Shown here piece by piece: positions 1 through 6,861 of a stretch of DNA of 40,657 nucleotides. The position numbers and the translations under genes are program-made. The notes under the pieces were generated by a model. The model did not search any database. It was not told where the DNA came from and saw only the letters and a program-made list of their open reading frames with translations. Position 1 is the first letter of the stretch. Every line of letters starts with the position of its first letter. The DNA comes from Primorskyibacter sedentarius (GTDB taxonomy: Bacteria > Pseudomonadota > Alphaproteobacteria > Rhodobacterales > Rhodobacteraceae): NCBI RefSeq assembly GCF_004342065.1, contig NZ_SLZU01000028.1:1-40657 (forward strand), in the 5' to 3' direction.

Positions 1-171
1 AAAGGCGTCGCAGTTGCGGATGTCCTCTCGCACTCTGGCAAGTGGTGTGCGGCTCTCGGCGCCGTAATATTCCATCTGCAGGACGAGGCAGCCTAGGCGA
101 CGCAGGGCGACCTCGGCGGAACGGCGGTAGGGTTGCAGATCGCGGAAGGTTGACGAAAGATAGATGCGCAT
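1..171 (-). CDS. DUF4062-like protein, N-terminal 57 residues only (cut by window edge)
   Basis: A leftward gene starts with ATG at 171 and runs off the left edge, so only 57 residues are visible. They begin MRIYLSSTFRDLQPYR and continue to MEYYGAES and IRNCDAF. This matches the start of the DUF4062 domain: a YLSSTF.DL motif, then a ME.F/YGA segment, then a CD motif. In known families DUF4062 is an N-terminal domain, often ahead of STAND/NB-ARC or TIR-like signalling modules, and some of these are suspected defence proteins. The effector part lies outside the window, so the function cannot be read. A Shine-Dalgarno-like GGAAAGG precedes the start. Recognition is by eye. Confidence 0.7.
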   Translation of the reverse strand, partial: MRIYLSSTFRDLQPYRRSAEVALRRLGCLVLQMEYYGAESRTPLARVREDIRNCDAF

Positions 172-803
172 GAGCTGACCTTTCCCAAGTGAGTGTCGGT
201 CGACAGCATGGTGCCATTCGCAACCCCCACAGGCAACGCTTGTCGAGCCGATGCCGCCACTACAAGCGGTCAAGCACCTCCGACAATACTTGCCCGGGAT
301 ACGTTTCTCTAAGCGTGATGCTCAAATTCGGTGCGCGCCCAATCGGTGAACCGGCAGCGCGCCTCCTGGCATTTGCATTACATAGCCCATCTGGATGACG
401 TCGGCATTGCTACGCTGGCAATTGAGGATCGGTCGCTCGCAGTGTCCGCCTCACGAAAAAAAATGACGATGCTATTCTCTGCTAAGACCGGCGTTGGCTC
501 AAGTTTTCTGAATTGTGGATAACTACAGCATTCCTGCATTGAGCAGAAAAAAGGCGGCATCCGGGAGGAGGTGGATGCCGCCTGATACTTTGGATTGGCT
601 CAGGGAGGAGGAAGAACCAATCTCTGTAGTTGAAGATAGGGATCTTGCTGCGACTGCACAATGGCGGCAGCCAAGTTTCGCTGCGGTGCAGCATAGATTT
701 GGGCGAATGTGCATCGTTTTTCAGCTGACCCAGGGGAAGCTTAAGTTTCCCAGTAACCCGGTTTGCCCTACGCTGGAGCTGATCGGCGACGAACATTTTC
801 CTG
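172..803. other. Gene-poor stretch with one terminator
   Basis: No convincing gene lies here. The short open frames on both strands lack recognisable domains and overlap one another. The only clear structure is the terminator hairpin at 547-582. The 220 bases between that hairpin and the leftward gene at 804 could be a long 3' untranslated region or hold a small RNA, but nothing in the sequence decides this. Confidence 0.5.
547..582 (-). terminator. Rho-independent terminator, leftward
   Basis: A perfect 10-bp stem (GGCGGCATCC at 553-562 with GGATGCCGCC at 573-582) encloses a 10-base loop. On the minus strand it is followed directly by six T residues (552-547). It would end transcripts coming from the leftward small gene at 804-1097 or from an unseen RNA in between. 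Confidence 0.85.
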
Positions 804-1097
804 TCACTTGTTCCCGTCGATCCACTTCGACATCAGACCCTTGTCGCGGAAGCACTCGTCCGGGACTGCCCGACGCTTGATCCGGGCAAGCTTTTCGGCA
901 AAGGCGACCTGCTTTGAGGTCGGGCGGCTGTCTTGCGTGACAGGTTTCAGTTTTGCCTGGGCCTCGATCCAGGCACTGAGGGACCGGCGATCCTGTTGGG
1001 CGTCCCACGGCAGATGGGTCCGGTTGCGCGATGCGAGCGCGCGCGCATAGGCGATCTGCTTTGGCGTGGCGGGCAGGACATAGCTGGTGTTTTCCAT
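804..1097 (-). CDS. Small protein made of two tandem TPKQ..A..LA-type repeats
   Basis: A 97-residue protein. ATG at 1097 is chosen over the upstream in-frame start at 1121 because GGGAG sits 8 bases before it. The sequence is two copies of one motif of about 40 residues: TPKQIAYARALA...LP...R.LSAWIEA, then TSKQVAFAEKLA...VP..C....LMSKWIDG. Similar K-Q-x-x-[YF]-A-x-x-[IL]-A motifs occur in small proteins of alphaproteobacterial plasmids and at the ends of some plasmid topoisomerases, which suggests nucleic-acid contact, but I cannot name the family. It lies directly left of the oriT region, divergent from the relaxase operon. A LexA-type box stands 36 bases upstream of its start. Confidence 0.75.
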   Translation of the reverse strand: MENTSYVLPATPKQIAYARALASRNRTHLPWDAQQDRRSLSAWIEAQAKLKPVTQDSRPTSKQVAFAEKLARIKRRAVPDECFRDKGLMSKWIDGNK

Positions 1098-1132
1098 CCG
1101 GTAACTCCCTTTCTGGGTCACCCAACAAAATA

Positions 1133-1147
1133 GAACATAAAGGGAAC
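1133..1147. promoter_or_regulatory. Candidate LexA (SOS) box, GAAC-N7-GAAC
   Basis: GAAC at 1133-1136 and GAAC at 1144-1147 are separated by exactly seven bases, the direct-repeat operator known for alphaproteobacterial LexA. It lies in the promoter region of the leftward gene at 804-1097. A match to eight fixed bases is expected about once by chance in 40 kb, so position is the main support. Confidence 0.45.
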
Positions 1148-1300
1148 AAATTCAAGATGGCGCTCGAGATCAAGAGGTTTGAGACGCAGGAGGAGGGCGG
1201 GGCGGGTCAGGCCTGAGGCTGCCCGACAGAGGGTGTCCGGGGGTGATCTCGTCGCTCGTTCCGGAGTTTGGGTCTGTCTCTCGCGGCGACGTCAGCTTGT

Positions 1301-1410
1301 GACCAGTGATCTGTTGACGAGTGGTTTAGCAGCTAGTGATTGGTGACCTGCCAGGCAATGACCTGTGATGCCATGCAGCAGCGACCATGCCAGTTGTGAT
1401 CCACCGACCT
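1301..1410. repeat. Degenerate GTGAT repeats at about 30-bp spacing
   Basis: GTGAT occurs at 1306, 1336, 1365 and 1396, spaced 30, 29 and 31 bases, which is close to three helical turns each. GACC or TGACC elements lie nearby (1301, 1344, 1359, 1383, 1405), and TGCAGCAG occurs at 1374 and 1412. The repeats are too degenerate to be called iterons confidently. Their place beside the oriT hairpins suggests binding sites for a relaxosome or replication protein. Confidence 0.4.
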
Positions 1411-1530
1411 CTGCAGCAGTCGCGCGCTGACCATTTGCTCTGCGCTGCGGCAGCTGCCCCAGCCGTCTTCCCGCCACCCAACCTCTCCATCCAACGCACC
1501 ACCTCCTTCAACCCTTCCCAAGCAAATTGG

Positions 1531-1601
1531 CGCGGCCTTTGGCCGCGACTGTCTTTGTTTGGGCGACCGCTTTGGCGGTCGTTCGGTCGGTTTCCGACCG
1601 A
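1531..1601. repeat. Three consecutive short hairpins in the oriT region
   Basis: Three perfect inverted repeats follow one another: 1531-1537/1541-1547 (CGCGGCC, loop TTT), 1564-1570/1575-1581 (CGACCGC, loop TTTG) and 1583-1590/1594-1601 (TCGGTCGG, loop TTT). The last two share the CGACCG/CGGTCG core, giving four related half-sites in 37 bp. Such arrays can form single-strand origins or protein-binding sites in transfer regions. Confidence 0.7.
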
Positions 1602-1680
1602 GAAAGAATACTCTCGCGCCGAGTCAACCCAAGGTTGATTTGCGGCGCTCAACGGCGTATTCTTTCAATTGCAGGATATG
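1602..1680 (-). other. oriT: Candidate origin of transfer (oriT) with nic site
   Basis: A nested inverted repeat spans 1602-1666. Outer arms are GAAAGAATAC (1602-1611) and GTATTCTTTC (1657-1666), middle arms GCGCCG (1616-1621) and CGGCGC (1643-1648), inner arms TCAACC (1624-1629) and GGTTGA (1633-1638), all perfect. Five bases beyond it the minus strand reads CATATCCTGC (1680 to 1671). This is a full match to the IncP/T-DNA-border nic consensus YATCCTG|Y, with the predicted cleavage between 1672 and 1671. An inverted repeat followed closely by nic is the arrangement of RP4-type oriTs, and the site lies directly upstream of the mobC-like and relaxase genes. Cleavage is inferred from consensus and context. 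Confidence 0.75.
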
Positions 1681-1724
1681 TGCATTGCATACGCAACAAC
1701 ATGTGCCAGGCCGGTGACGCACCG

Positions 1725-2282
1725 ATGAAGAAGCTGAAAGCTCAACAAAGAGACCAGATTTTCCGGCTGCTGCGGCAAGGTGCCAGCCAGGCCGACATTG
1801 CCCGCGATTTTGGCGTCCATCGCTCGACCGTCAGCCGGTTGGAGCGGCGGCGGATCGCGTTGACCGATGAGAGCCGGGCAGGGCCTTCGGTGAGTGTGCG
1901 CATCTCGGAGAAGGAGCTTCTGGAGATGGAGGAGGCGGCGCGGCGTCTGAAGTTTCGCAATCGGTCGGAGTTTCTGCGTGCGGTGATCCGTGCGGCTCTG
2001 TCTTTTCCAGAACTTGATGAGGGTGTTTCGACCGAGCTGTCGGCGGTGAAGGCATCGTTTGACCGGGCAGGGGGCAATCTTAACCAGGTTGCCCGCAACA
2101 TGAGCGCGTCGATGAAGAGGCTGGGGCGTGCTGAGCCTTCGGCCAAGGAACTGGCGCAGATCTACGCGCTGCATGACGAGGTGATCGAGGTGCGCCGGGC
2201 GCTTGTCGCCTTGTTGGGCCGCAGCCAGAAGCGGTCAGACGTGCTGAGCCGGATGATTGCGGAGGGCTGCGATGCGCTATGA
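1725..2282 (+). CDS. MobC-like relaxosome accessory protein with N-terminal HTH
   Basis: A 185-residue protein. Residues 9-42 form a helix-turn-helix of the IS30/Hin sort (GASQADIARDFGVHRSTVSR). Residues 55-92 look like a ribbon-helix-helix segment (VSVRISEKELLEMEE to SEFLRAVIRAA). Residues 113-126 carry the MobC hallmark RAGGNLNQVARNM. MobC proteins bind oriT and help the relaxase open the nic site. It starts 45 bases right of the candidate nic site, and its end overlaps the relaxase start by 11 bases, so the two are translationally linked. An in-frame ATG at 1701 would add eight residues; neither start has a strong ribosome site. The extra HTH is unusual for MobC and could autoregulate the operon. 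Confidence 0.8.
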   Translation: MKKLKAQQRDQIFRLLRQGASQADIARDFGVHRSTVSRLERRRIALTDESRAGPSVSVRISEKELLEMEEAARRLKFRNRSEFLRAVIRAALSFPELDEGVSTELSAVKASFDRAGGNLNQVARNMSASMKRLGRAEPSAKELAQIYALHDEVIEVRRALVALLGRSQKRSDVLSRMIAEGCDAL

Positions 2283-4680
2283 GATCTCGCCCGTAGATGC
2301 CATTATGGGGCGGCTGGTCGACCGGCCTGCGCGCGGATCGTATCGTTACAACAACCGGAATGGGCGCGGGGCTGGATCGAGGTCGCGCAACCTGGTGCGG
2401 GCCACCACGGGGCGGCCGTCCGCCGTGTTCAAGCTGATCAAGAAAGGCGGTTGCGTCGACCGCAAAGGGCTCAAGGGCCAGCTGGACTACGTGTTTTCCA
2501 AGGCCGAGCGGGTGCTGGATTCCCAAGGCCGGTATGAGGGTCAGGACACGCTCTCCGACACCGACATGAACCGGGTGACGCGGCAGTGGTCGGTGGATTG
2601 GTGGGGCACGGCCTCTACCGGCTATACCAGCCACCTGTTGCTGAGCTACCCGATCGGCACCAGCCCCTATGACGTCGCCGCGATTTCCAAGGCGGTCTGC
2701 GAAGAGAAGTTTCAGTCCGGCAAGGTCAGATATGATTACGTCGCGGGGCTGCACACGGACCGCGACCATCCGCATGTTCATGTGATCGTCAACAGGCGGG
2801 GCAGCGACAACCGGTTGCTGACACTCCGCCAGGGCACGGACATGTCCTATCAGGGGTTTCGCGAGGCGATGGTTGCGCATGGCGAGGCGCTTGGCGTCCA
2901 CATGGCCTCCGAGAGCCGGTTTGACAAAGGTCTGGTGCACCGCGCGCCAACGACCAGAGAGATTTACGACGCCAAGGTAGAGGGGCGGGAGCCTCGGGAG
3001 CGGGTCCGGACGGGTCCGGATCTCGCATTTGCCTTGGGACAGATTGAAGAGCGGGCCGATATCGTCGGAGCACTGTCGGTCCTTGCTGCACAAGATCACC
3101 TGCCGACGATTTCCCGGGCGTTGCAGCGCGCCGAGACATTGCTCCGAAACGGTGAAACCATTCTCGGAGGAAAGGCCATGGCCGCTGAAGACACGAATAT
3201 TGTTCTGTCCGAAGCCGAGGTGCTGGATGCAAGGTTGCACGCCCTCGATGAAACGCTCAATGACTTGCAGGTAGAGATCAACGAGGCTGATCCGGCTCTG
3301 AGGCCGGGGTATCAGCAAAGGGTGATCGAGATCATGGCAGAGCTGTCTGTCGTCAACCCGGGCAGTGCTGCCTCGCAATTGCTGCGCGTGGCCCCCGGTG
3401 AGGTCAGCCCCTACCATGCGGGTCTGCTCAAGGATGCCGAAGGATTGTCTACACCGCAGCTGCGTCAGCAGGTGGGTGAGATCCTGGACGGGACCGGGAT
3501 CAACCCAGACGAGGTTCTGGCGCGGATCGAGGTCGGTGCCGAGCGCGAGTATCTGGAAAGGGCGTGGACCAGCAGTGACGTTCAAAAATTTGCGGCGGCG
3601 CGCAATCTCGATCTCTATGACGACGCCCAGCGGGAACAGGCGGTTGCCACTCTCTCGGAGAAATATCACGTGCTTCGACAGGCTCTGGAAGAGGCCAATG
3701 TCTTGCATGAGACGCCCGAGGACGCAGTTCTCGAAGAGGTAAATGATCGGTTCCGCGTAGAGACGGATGCACGTGCGGAGGCGGACGCTTTGCGCGCGCA
3801 GGCGGGCATCGAAGGGATCGCCGCCCAAACCCGTGAGGAATGGAATTCCGCAGACATTGTAGAGAAGGCGCGCTCGGAAGCGATTTTGGACGGGATTACA
3901 GCCGAGGTGGCCCGCCTGAGGGCGCAAGGTCACTCCAAGGCGTATATTTCCGAACGCAGTTTCGAGATTGAAGACGCCGTTACCCGGCGGATCGACACCT
4001 ATCCCGCGCTTGCTGAGCTTGCCCCCGAGGAACGCCGCGACTTTGAAGTGCTGGAGCGGCGGTTTGCCGAAACCGACTTCAACTACGGGTCTTCGGATGA
4101 TCCCGTTATCCGCGATTATGGGCGGGAGCAGGTCGCACAGGCCAGCTCTGCCTTTGAGGCTTACGCGGCCAGATCGTCGTTTCATGCAGAGCTTGCGTCC
4201 CGCGCCTGGGACGTTTCCACAGACAGTGTGATCCCGCCTGGCAGCTATGTTCGCGAAGATCAGCGGCGCTACATCGTCGCAGATCGCGAAGAAACGCTGG
4301 AGGAAACAGATCTTGAACTCAAGCAGGAGGCCCCTGCCGACCGTGCGGCCGTAAGACGACTTCAGCAGCTGGAAGATGCCTTGCTGCGCCGCAGCCGCGG
4401 CATGGAGATCGGATCGGTCGAGGAACGCGCCGCCCTCGCGGCTTGCGTTCGGGGTCAGCTGAGCGACTTGCAGATCGAAGAGATCAAGGCGGGACGCATC
4501 GAGGCATTGGCAGAGGTGACGGACGATCCGACCGAGCAGAACTACCTGGCCCTGGAAGTCCTTGATGATGAGATCCGGCGCGGAAACCCGATCAATGAAC
4601 GGGTGCTGCATGAGGCGCGCGTGCGGGTTGTCGAGGACCGGTTCCGGGGACGTGAAGAAGACGACTACGTCCACGAATAG
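2272..4680 (+). CDS. virD2: VirD2-like relaxase (MOBP-type), long C-terminal extension
   Basis: An 802-residue conjugative relaxase that would nick oriT and pilot the strand into the recipient. ATG at 2272 is chosen because GGAGG (2261-2265) sits six bases ahead. The likely nucleophile is Tyr73 in KGQLDYVFSKA, matching the LEY/LDY motif I of VirD2. The metal-binding motif III is H161-T-D-R-D-H-P-H-V-H170 followed by VIVN. These lie in the first 250 residues. The remaining 550 residues are acidic, helix-rich and lack a domain I recognise (no helicase or primase motifs), and probably form the secretion signal and a scaffold. It is operonic with the MobC-like gene upstream and virD4 12 bases downstream. 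Confidence 0.9.
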   Translation: MRYEISPVDAIMGRLVDRPARGSYRYNNRNGRGAGSRSRNLVRATTGRPSAVFKLIKKGGCVDRKGLKGQLDYVFSKAERVLDSQGRYEGQDTLSDTDMNRVTRQWSVDWWGTASTGYTSHLLLSYPIGTSPYDVAAISKAVCEEKFQSGKVRYDYVAGLHTDRDHPHVHVIVNRRGSDNRLLTLRQGTDMSYQGFREAMVAHGEALGVHMASESRFDKGLVHRAPTTREIYDAKVEGREPRERVRTGPDLAFALGQIEERADIVGALSVLAAQDHLPTISRALQRAETLLRNGETILGGKAMAAEDTNIVLSEAEVLDARLHALDETLNDLQVEINEADPALRPGYQQRVIEIMAELSVVNPGSAASQLLRVAPGEVSPYHAGLLKDAEGLSTPQLRQQVGEILDGTGINPDEVLARIEVGAEREYLERAWTSSDVQKFAAARNLDLYDDAQREQAVATLSEKYHVLRQALEEANVLHETPEDAVLEEVNDRFRVETDARAEADALRAQAGIEGIAAQTREEWNSADIVEKARSEAILDGITAEVARLRAQGHSKAYISERSFEIEDAVTRRIDTYPALAELAPEERRDFEVLERRFAETDFNYGSSDDPVIRDYGREQVAQASSAFEAYAARSSFHAELASRAWDVSTDSVIPPGSYVREDQRRYIVADREETLEETDLELKQEAPADRAAVRRLQQLEDALLRRSRGMEIGSVEERAALAACVRGQLSDLQIEEIKAGRIEALAEVTDDPTEQNYLALEVLDDEIRRGNPINERVLHEARVRVVEDRFRGREEDDYVHE

Positions 4681-4692
4681 GAGGAAGGTGTC

Positions 4693-6750
4693 ATGAAACG
4701 GCTGTTTATGGGATACCTTCTCTTTTCTCTTGTGGGCCTGTCGCTGGCCTACCTCATGGTGGGTGTCTATCTGGCCTGGGTGTTCGACCGGGGCGTCGAC
4801 CATCTCTTCTTCGTTCAGCACTTCTGGTGGCTGCGCGCCAACTTCCCGGCCGCGGCCGATATGTCTTTCGTCATTCTGGGCGGCGGGGTCATCGCGGGGC
4901 TGGGGCTTGCGCTGGCAGTGGTGAGCGAGTCTCTGTCAACCTTCGGCGTCACGCATTGGCAGAGCAAGGCCGAGCTGCGGCGGAGCAAGATGCTGGAGAA
5001 GCCGGGGAGCGGGTTCCTTCTGGCGAAGACCGCAGGCAAGACCTCGAACGCGCCCTTCATCTGTTCGAAGCAGTATCCGCATTGCATGATCGTCGCCCCC
5101 ACCGGCCGGGGGAAGGGCAGGGGGTTCGTGATCCCCAATCTTCTGACCTTCAAAGGCTCGACGGTGACGCTCGATGTGAAGGGCGAGAATTTCGAGAAGA
5201 CCGCGCGGCGCCGCGTGGCAATGGGCGACAAGGTGTTCCGCTTTGCGCCGACGAACTTCAAGGTCAGGTCGCATCGCTACAACCCGCTCTTGCGGATTTA
5301 CGAGATGCCCAACGAAGACCAGCGGATGTTCGAGCTGGACAAGATGGCGAACCTGTTTCTGCAAACCGAAAACCCCGCCAACCAAAGCCTGCTGCGCGGC
5401 GGGATCACCGCCTTCATCGCGGCCGGAATGCTGGCCTTTCAGCGTGGCACGCCCACGATGGGAGAGATCTACCGGATCGTGAATGGCGGCGGGAATGAGT
5501 TTGGTCCGCAATATGCGCTCTACGCGCTTGAAGCCAAACACAAGGCGGTGCAGCTCATCTGGACGTCGCTGAGCAAGATGAACGAAAAGACCCTGTCCAG
5601 TTTCATCTCCTTGCTCAACAATTCCGGCCTCGATCCGTGGAAGAACGCGCATTTCGACCGGATGACAAACACCAGCGATTTCGACTTCGACGCGCTGCGC
5701 AAGGAGCCGCATTCCATCTACCTGACGATCAGAGCCCAGGACATAGAACCCCTGGCGGGCCTCATCCGCCTGTTCTTCTCGGATCTGATTGCCACGCTGG
5801 AGCATCATGAACCCGACCCGGAGACAGAGCCATGGCCGGTCATGATCATCATGGACGAGTTTCACAAGCTCGGGAAAATGCCGATCGTGGCCGACTCGAT
5901 CACCACGCTGCGCTCTTATGGCGGGCGGCTGGCGATCATCACGCAGACCATTCCGAAGCTCGATGAAATCTATGGCCGCAACGAACGGCTCAGCCTTGAG
6001 GGCGGGGCAGGGATCAAGTCGTACATGACGCCCTCGGAGGAACTGACCATCGAGAACCTGTCAGACGCGTGCGGGATGACAACGAAGCGACGGGTGCAGA
6101 AATCCCGGCAGGTGGGCTTTTTCCAGCGCACGACCATGACCGAGCGGACCGAAGAAGTCCCCTTGCTGACCCAGGACGAAGCGCGGCGGATGAGCAAGGA
6201 TGATGTTGTGCTTGTCATCGACGGTGACATGCCGGTGAAATCCAGGGCCATCGTCTATTACGACGACCCGTATCTCAACAAGCTCTACATGGACCAGTCC
6301 GGACCTTACCCCGAGCGGGATGCAACCGCTGACCGCCTCGATGATCTGGAAGCTGGCCGACCGGCTTACAGGGTTGAGAAACCCGCCGAAGAAGAGGCCC
6401 CCGACGCCGACCAGCAGCGCGCAAACCTGGACAAGTATGTGCAGCTGTTGAAGGAAGCGGCAGCGGCGGCGGAGAAACAGGTCGAGAATCTGAGGGACGT
6501 TATTCAGGCTGGTGAGAAGGTTGAGCCACACCCTGTGAGCCAGACCAGAGCCGCCCTGAAGCCAAAGGTCCAACCCGGCCAGTTTCAGTTTGCGTTGCCG
6601 AACTTGGAAAATCACGAAACAGAAGCCGACGACGACGTGGATCAAGAAACCCAGCCGGGCGACGACGTGGATCAAGAAGCAGAACCCGACGACGATGCGG
6701 TTCAAGAAACACAGCCCGACGACGACGACCTTCAGGGGAAATCTGTGTGA
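4693..6750 (+). CDS. virD4: VirD4/TraG-type coupling protein
   Basis: A 685-residue type IV coupling protein, an inner-membrane ATPase that brings the relaxase-DNA complex to the VirB channel. Two membrane segments occupy about residues 4-32 and 55-78. Walker A is APTGRGKGRG near residue 136, followed by IPNLL and DVKGENFEKTA. Walker B is VMIIMDEFHKLGKMP near 383. GAGGA precedes the ATG. The C-terminal 60 residues are strongly acidic and built on a 10-residue repeat (see 6631-6720), an unusual tail likely to contact substrates. It is co-transcribed with the relaxase and followed by a strong hairpin. It lies about 22 kb from the virB operon, separated by cargo genes. Confidence 0.95.
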   Translation: MKRLFMGYLLFSLVGLSLAYLMVGVYLAWVFDRGVDHLFFVQHFWWLRANFPAAADMSFVILGGGVIAGLGLALAVVSESLSTFGVTHWQSKAELRRSKMLEKPGSGFLLAKTAGKTSNAPFICSKQYPHCMIVAPTGRGKGRGFVIPNLLTFKGSTVTLDVKGENFEKTARRRVAMGDKVFRFAPTNFKVRSHRYNPLLRIYEMPNEDQRMFELDKMANLFLQTENPANQSLLRGGITAFIAAGMLAFQRGTPTMGEIYRIVNGGGNEFGPQYALYALEAKHKAVQLIWTSLSKMNEKTLSSFISLLNNSGLDPWKNAHFDRMTNTSDFDFDALRKEPHSIYLTIRAQDIEPLAGLIRLFFSDLIATLEHHEPDPETEPWPVMIIMDEFHKLGKMPIVADSITTLRSYGGRLAIITQTIPKLDEIYGRNERLSLEGGAGIKSYMTPSEELTIENLSDACGMTTKRRVQKSRQVGFFQRTTMTERTEEVPLLTQDEARRMSKDDVVLVIDGDMPVKSRAIVYYDDPYLNKLYMDQSGPYPERDATADRLDDLEAGRPAYRVEKPAEEEAPDADQQRANLDKYVQLLKEAAAAAEKQVENLRDVIQAGEKVEPHPVSQTRAALKPKVQPGQFQFALPNLENHETEADDDVDQETQPGDDVDQEAEPDDDAVQETQPDDDDLQGKSV
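6631..6735 (+). repeat. 30-bp in-frame tandem repeats encoding an acidic tail in virD4
   Basis: Three 30-bp units (6631-6660, 6661-6690, 6691-6720) plus a partial fourth encode DDVDQETQPG, DDVDQEAEPD, DDAVQETQPD and DDDLQ. The 30 bases before 6631 resemble a decayed further unit. The unit length is a multiple of three, so copy number can vary without breaking the frame. Confidence 0.9.
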
Positions 6751-6790
6751 CGCTCAACGAGCGTTAATCCCATGGATCATTGATCAAACG

Positions 6791-6825
6791 TAATCTGGCC
6801 GCACCTTTCAGGCGCGGCCAGATTA
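6791..6825 (+). terminator. Hairpin after virD4, probable terminator
   Basis: A perfect 12-bp stem pairs TAATCTGGCCGC (6791-6802) with GCGGCCAGATTA (6814-6825) around an 11-base loop. It lies 40 bases past the virD4 stop and ahead of the next start at 6862. The following run (ACCTTTCC) is only weakly T-rich, so termination may be partial. Confidence 0.65.
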
Positions 6826-6861
6826 ACCTTTCCGTTCACCCCGCACACCCGGAGGTCAGAC

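Noticed and set aside
172-540. Possible small genes left of the first terminator
   Set aside because: The frames overlap in several phases without a ribosome site or domain.
1301-1410. CRISPR array or replication iterons
   Set aside because: The repeated unit is only about five bases with degenerate surroundings. There are no conserved repeats of 20 bases or more and no cas or rep genes in the window.
2080-4821. A 913-residue open frame on the minus strand across the relaxase gene
   Set aside because: It is antisense to a clear VirD2-like relaxase with catalytic motifs, has no recognisable domain, and reflects GC-rich codon bias.
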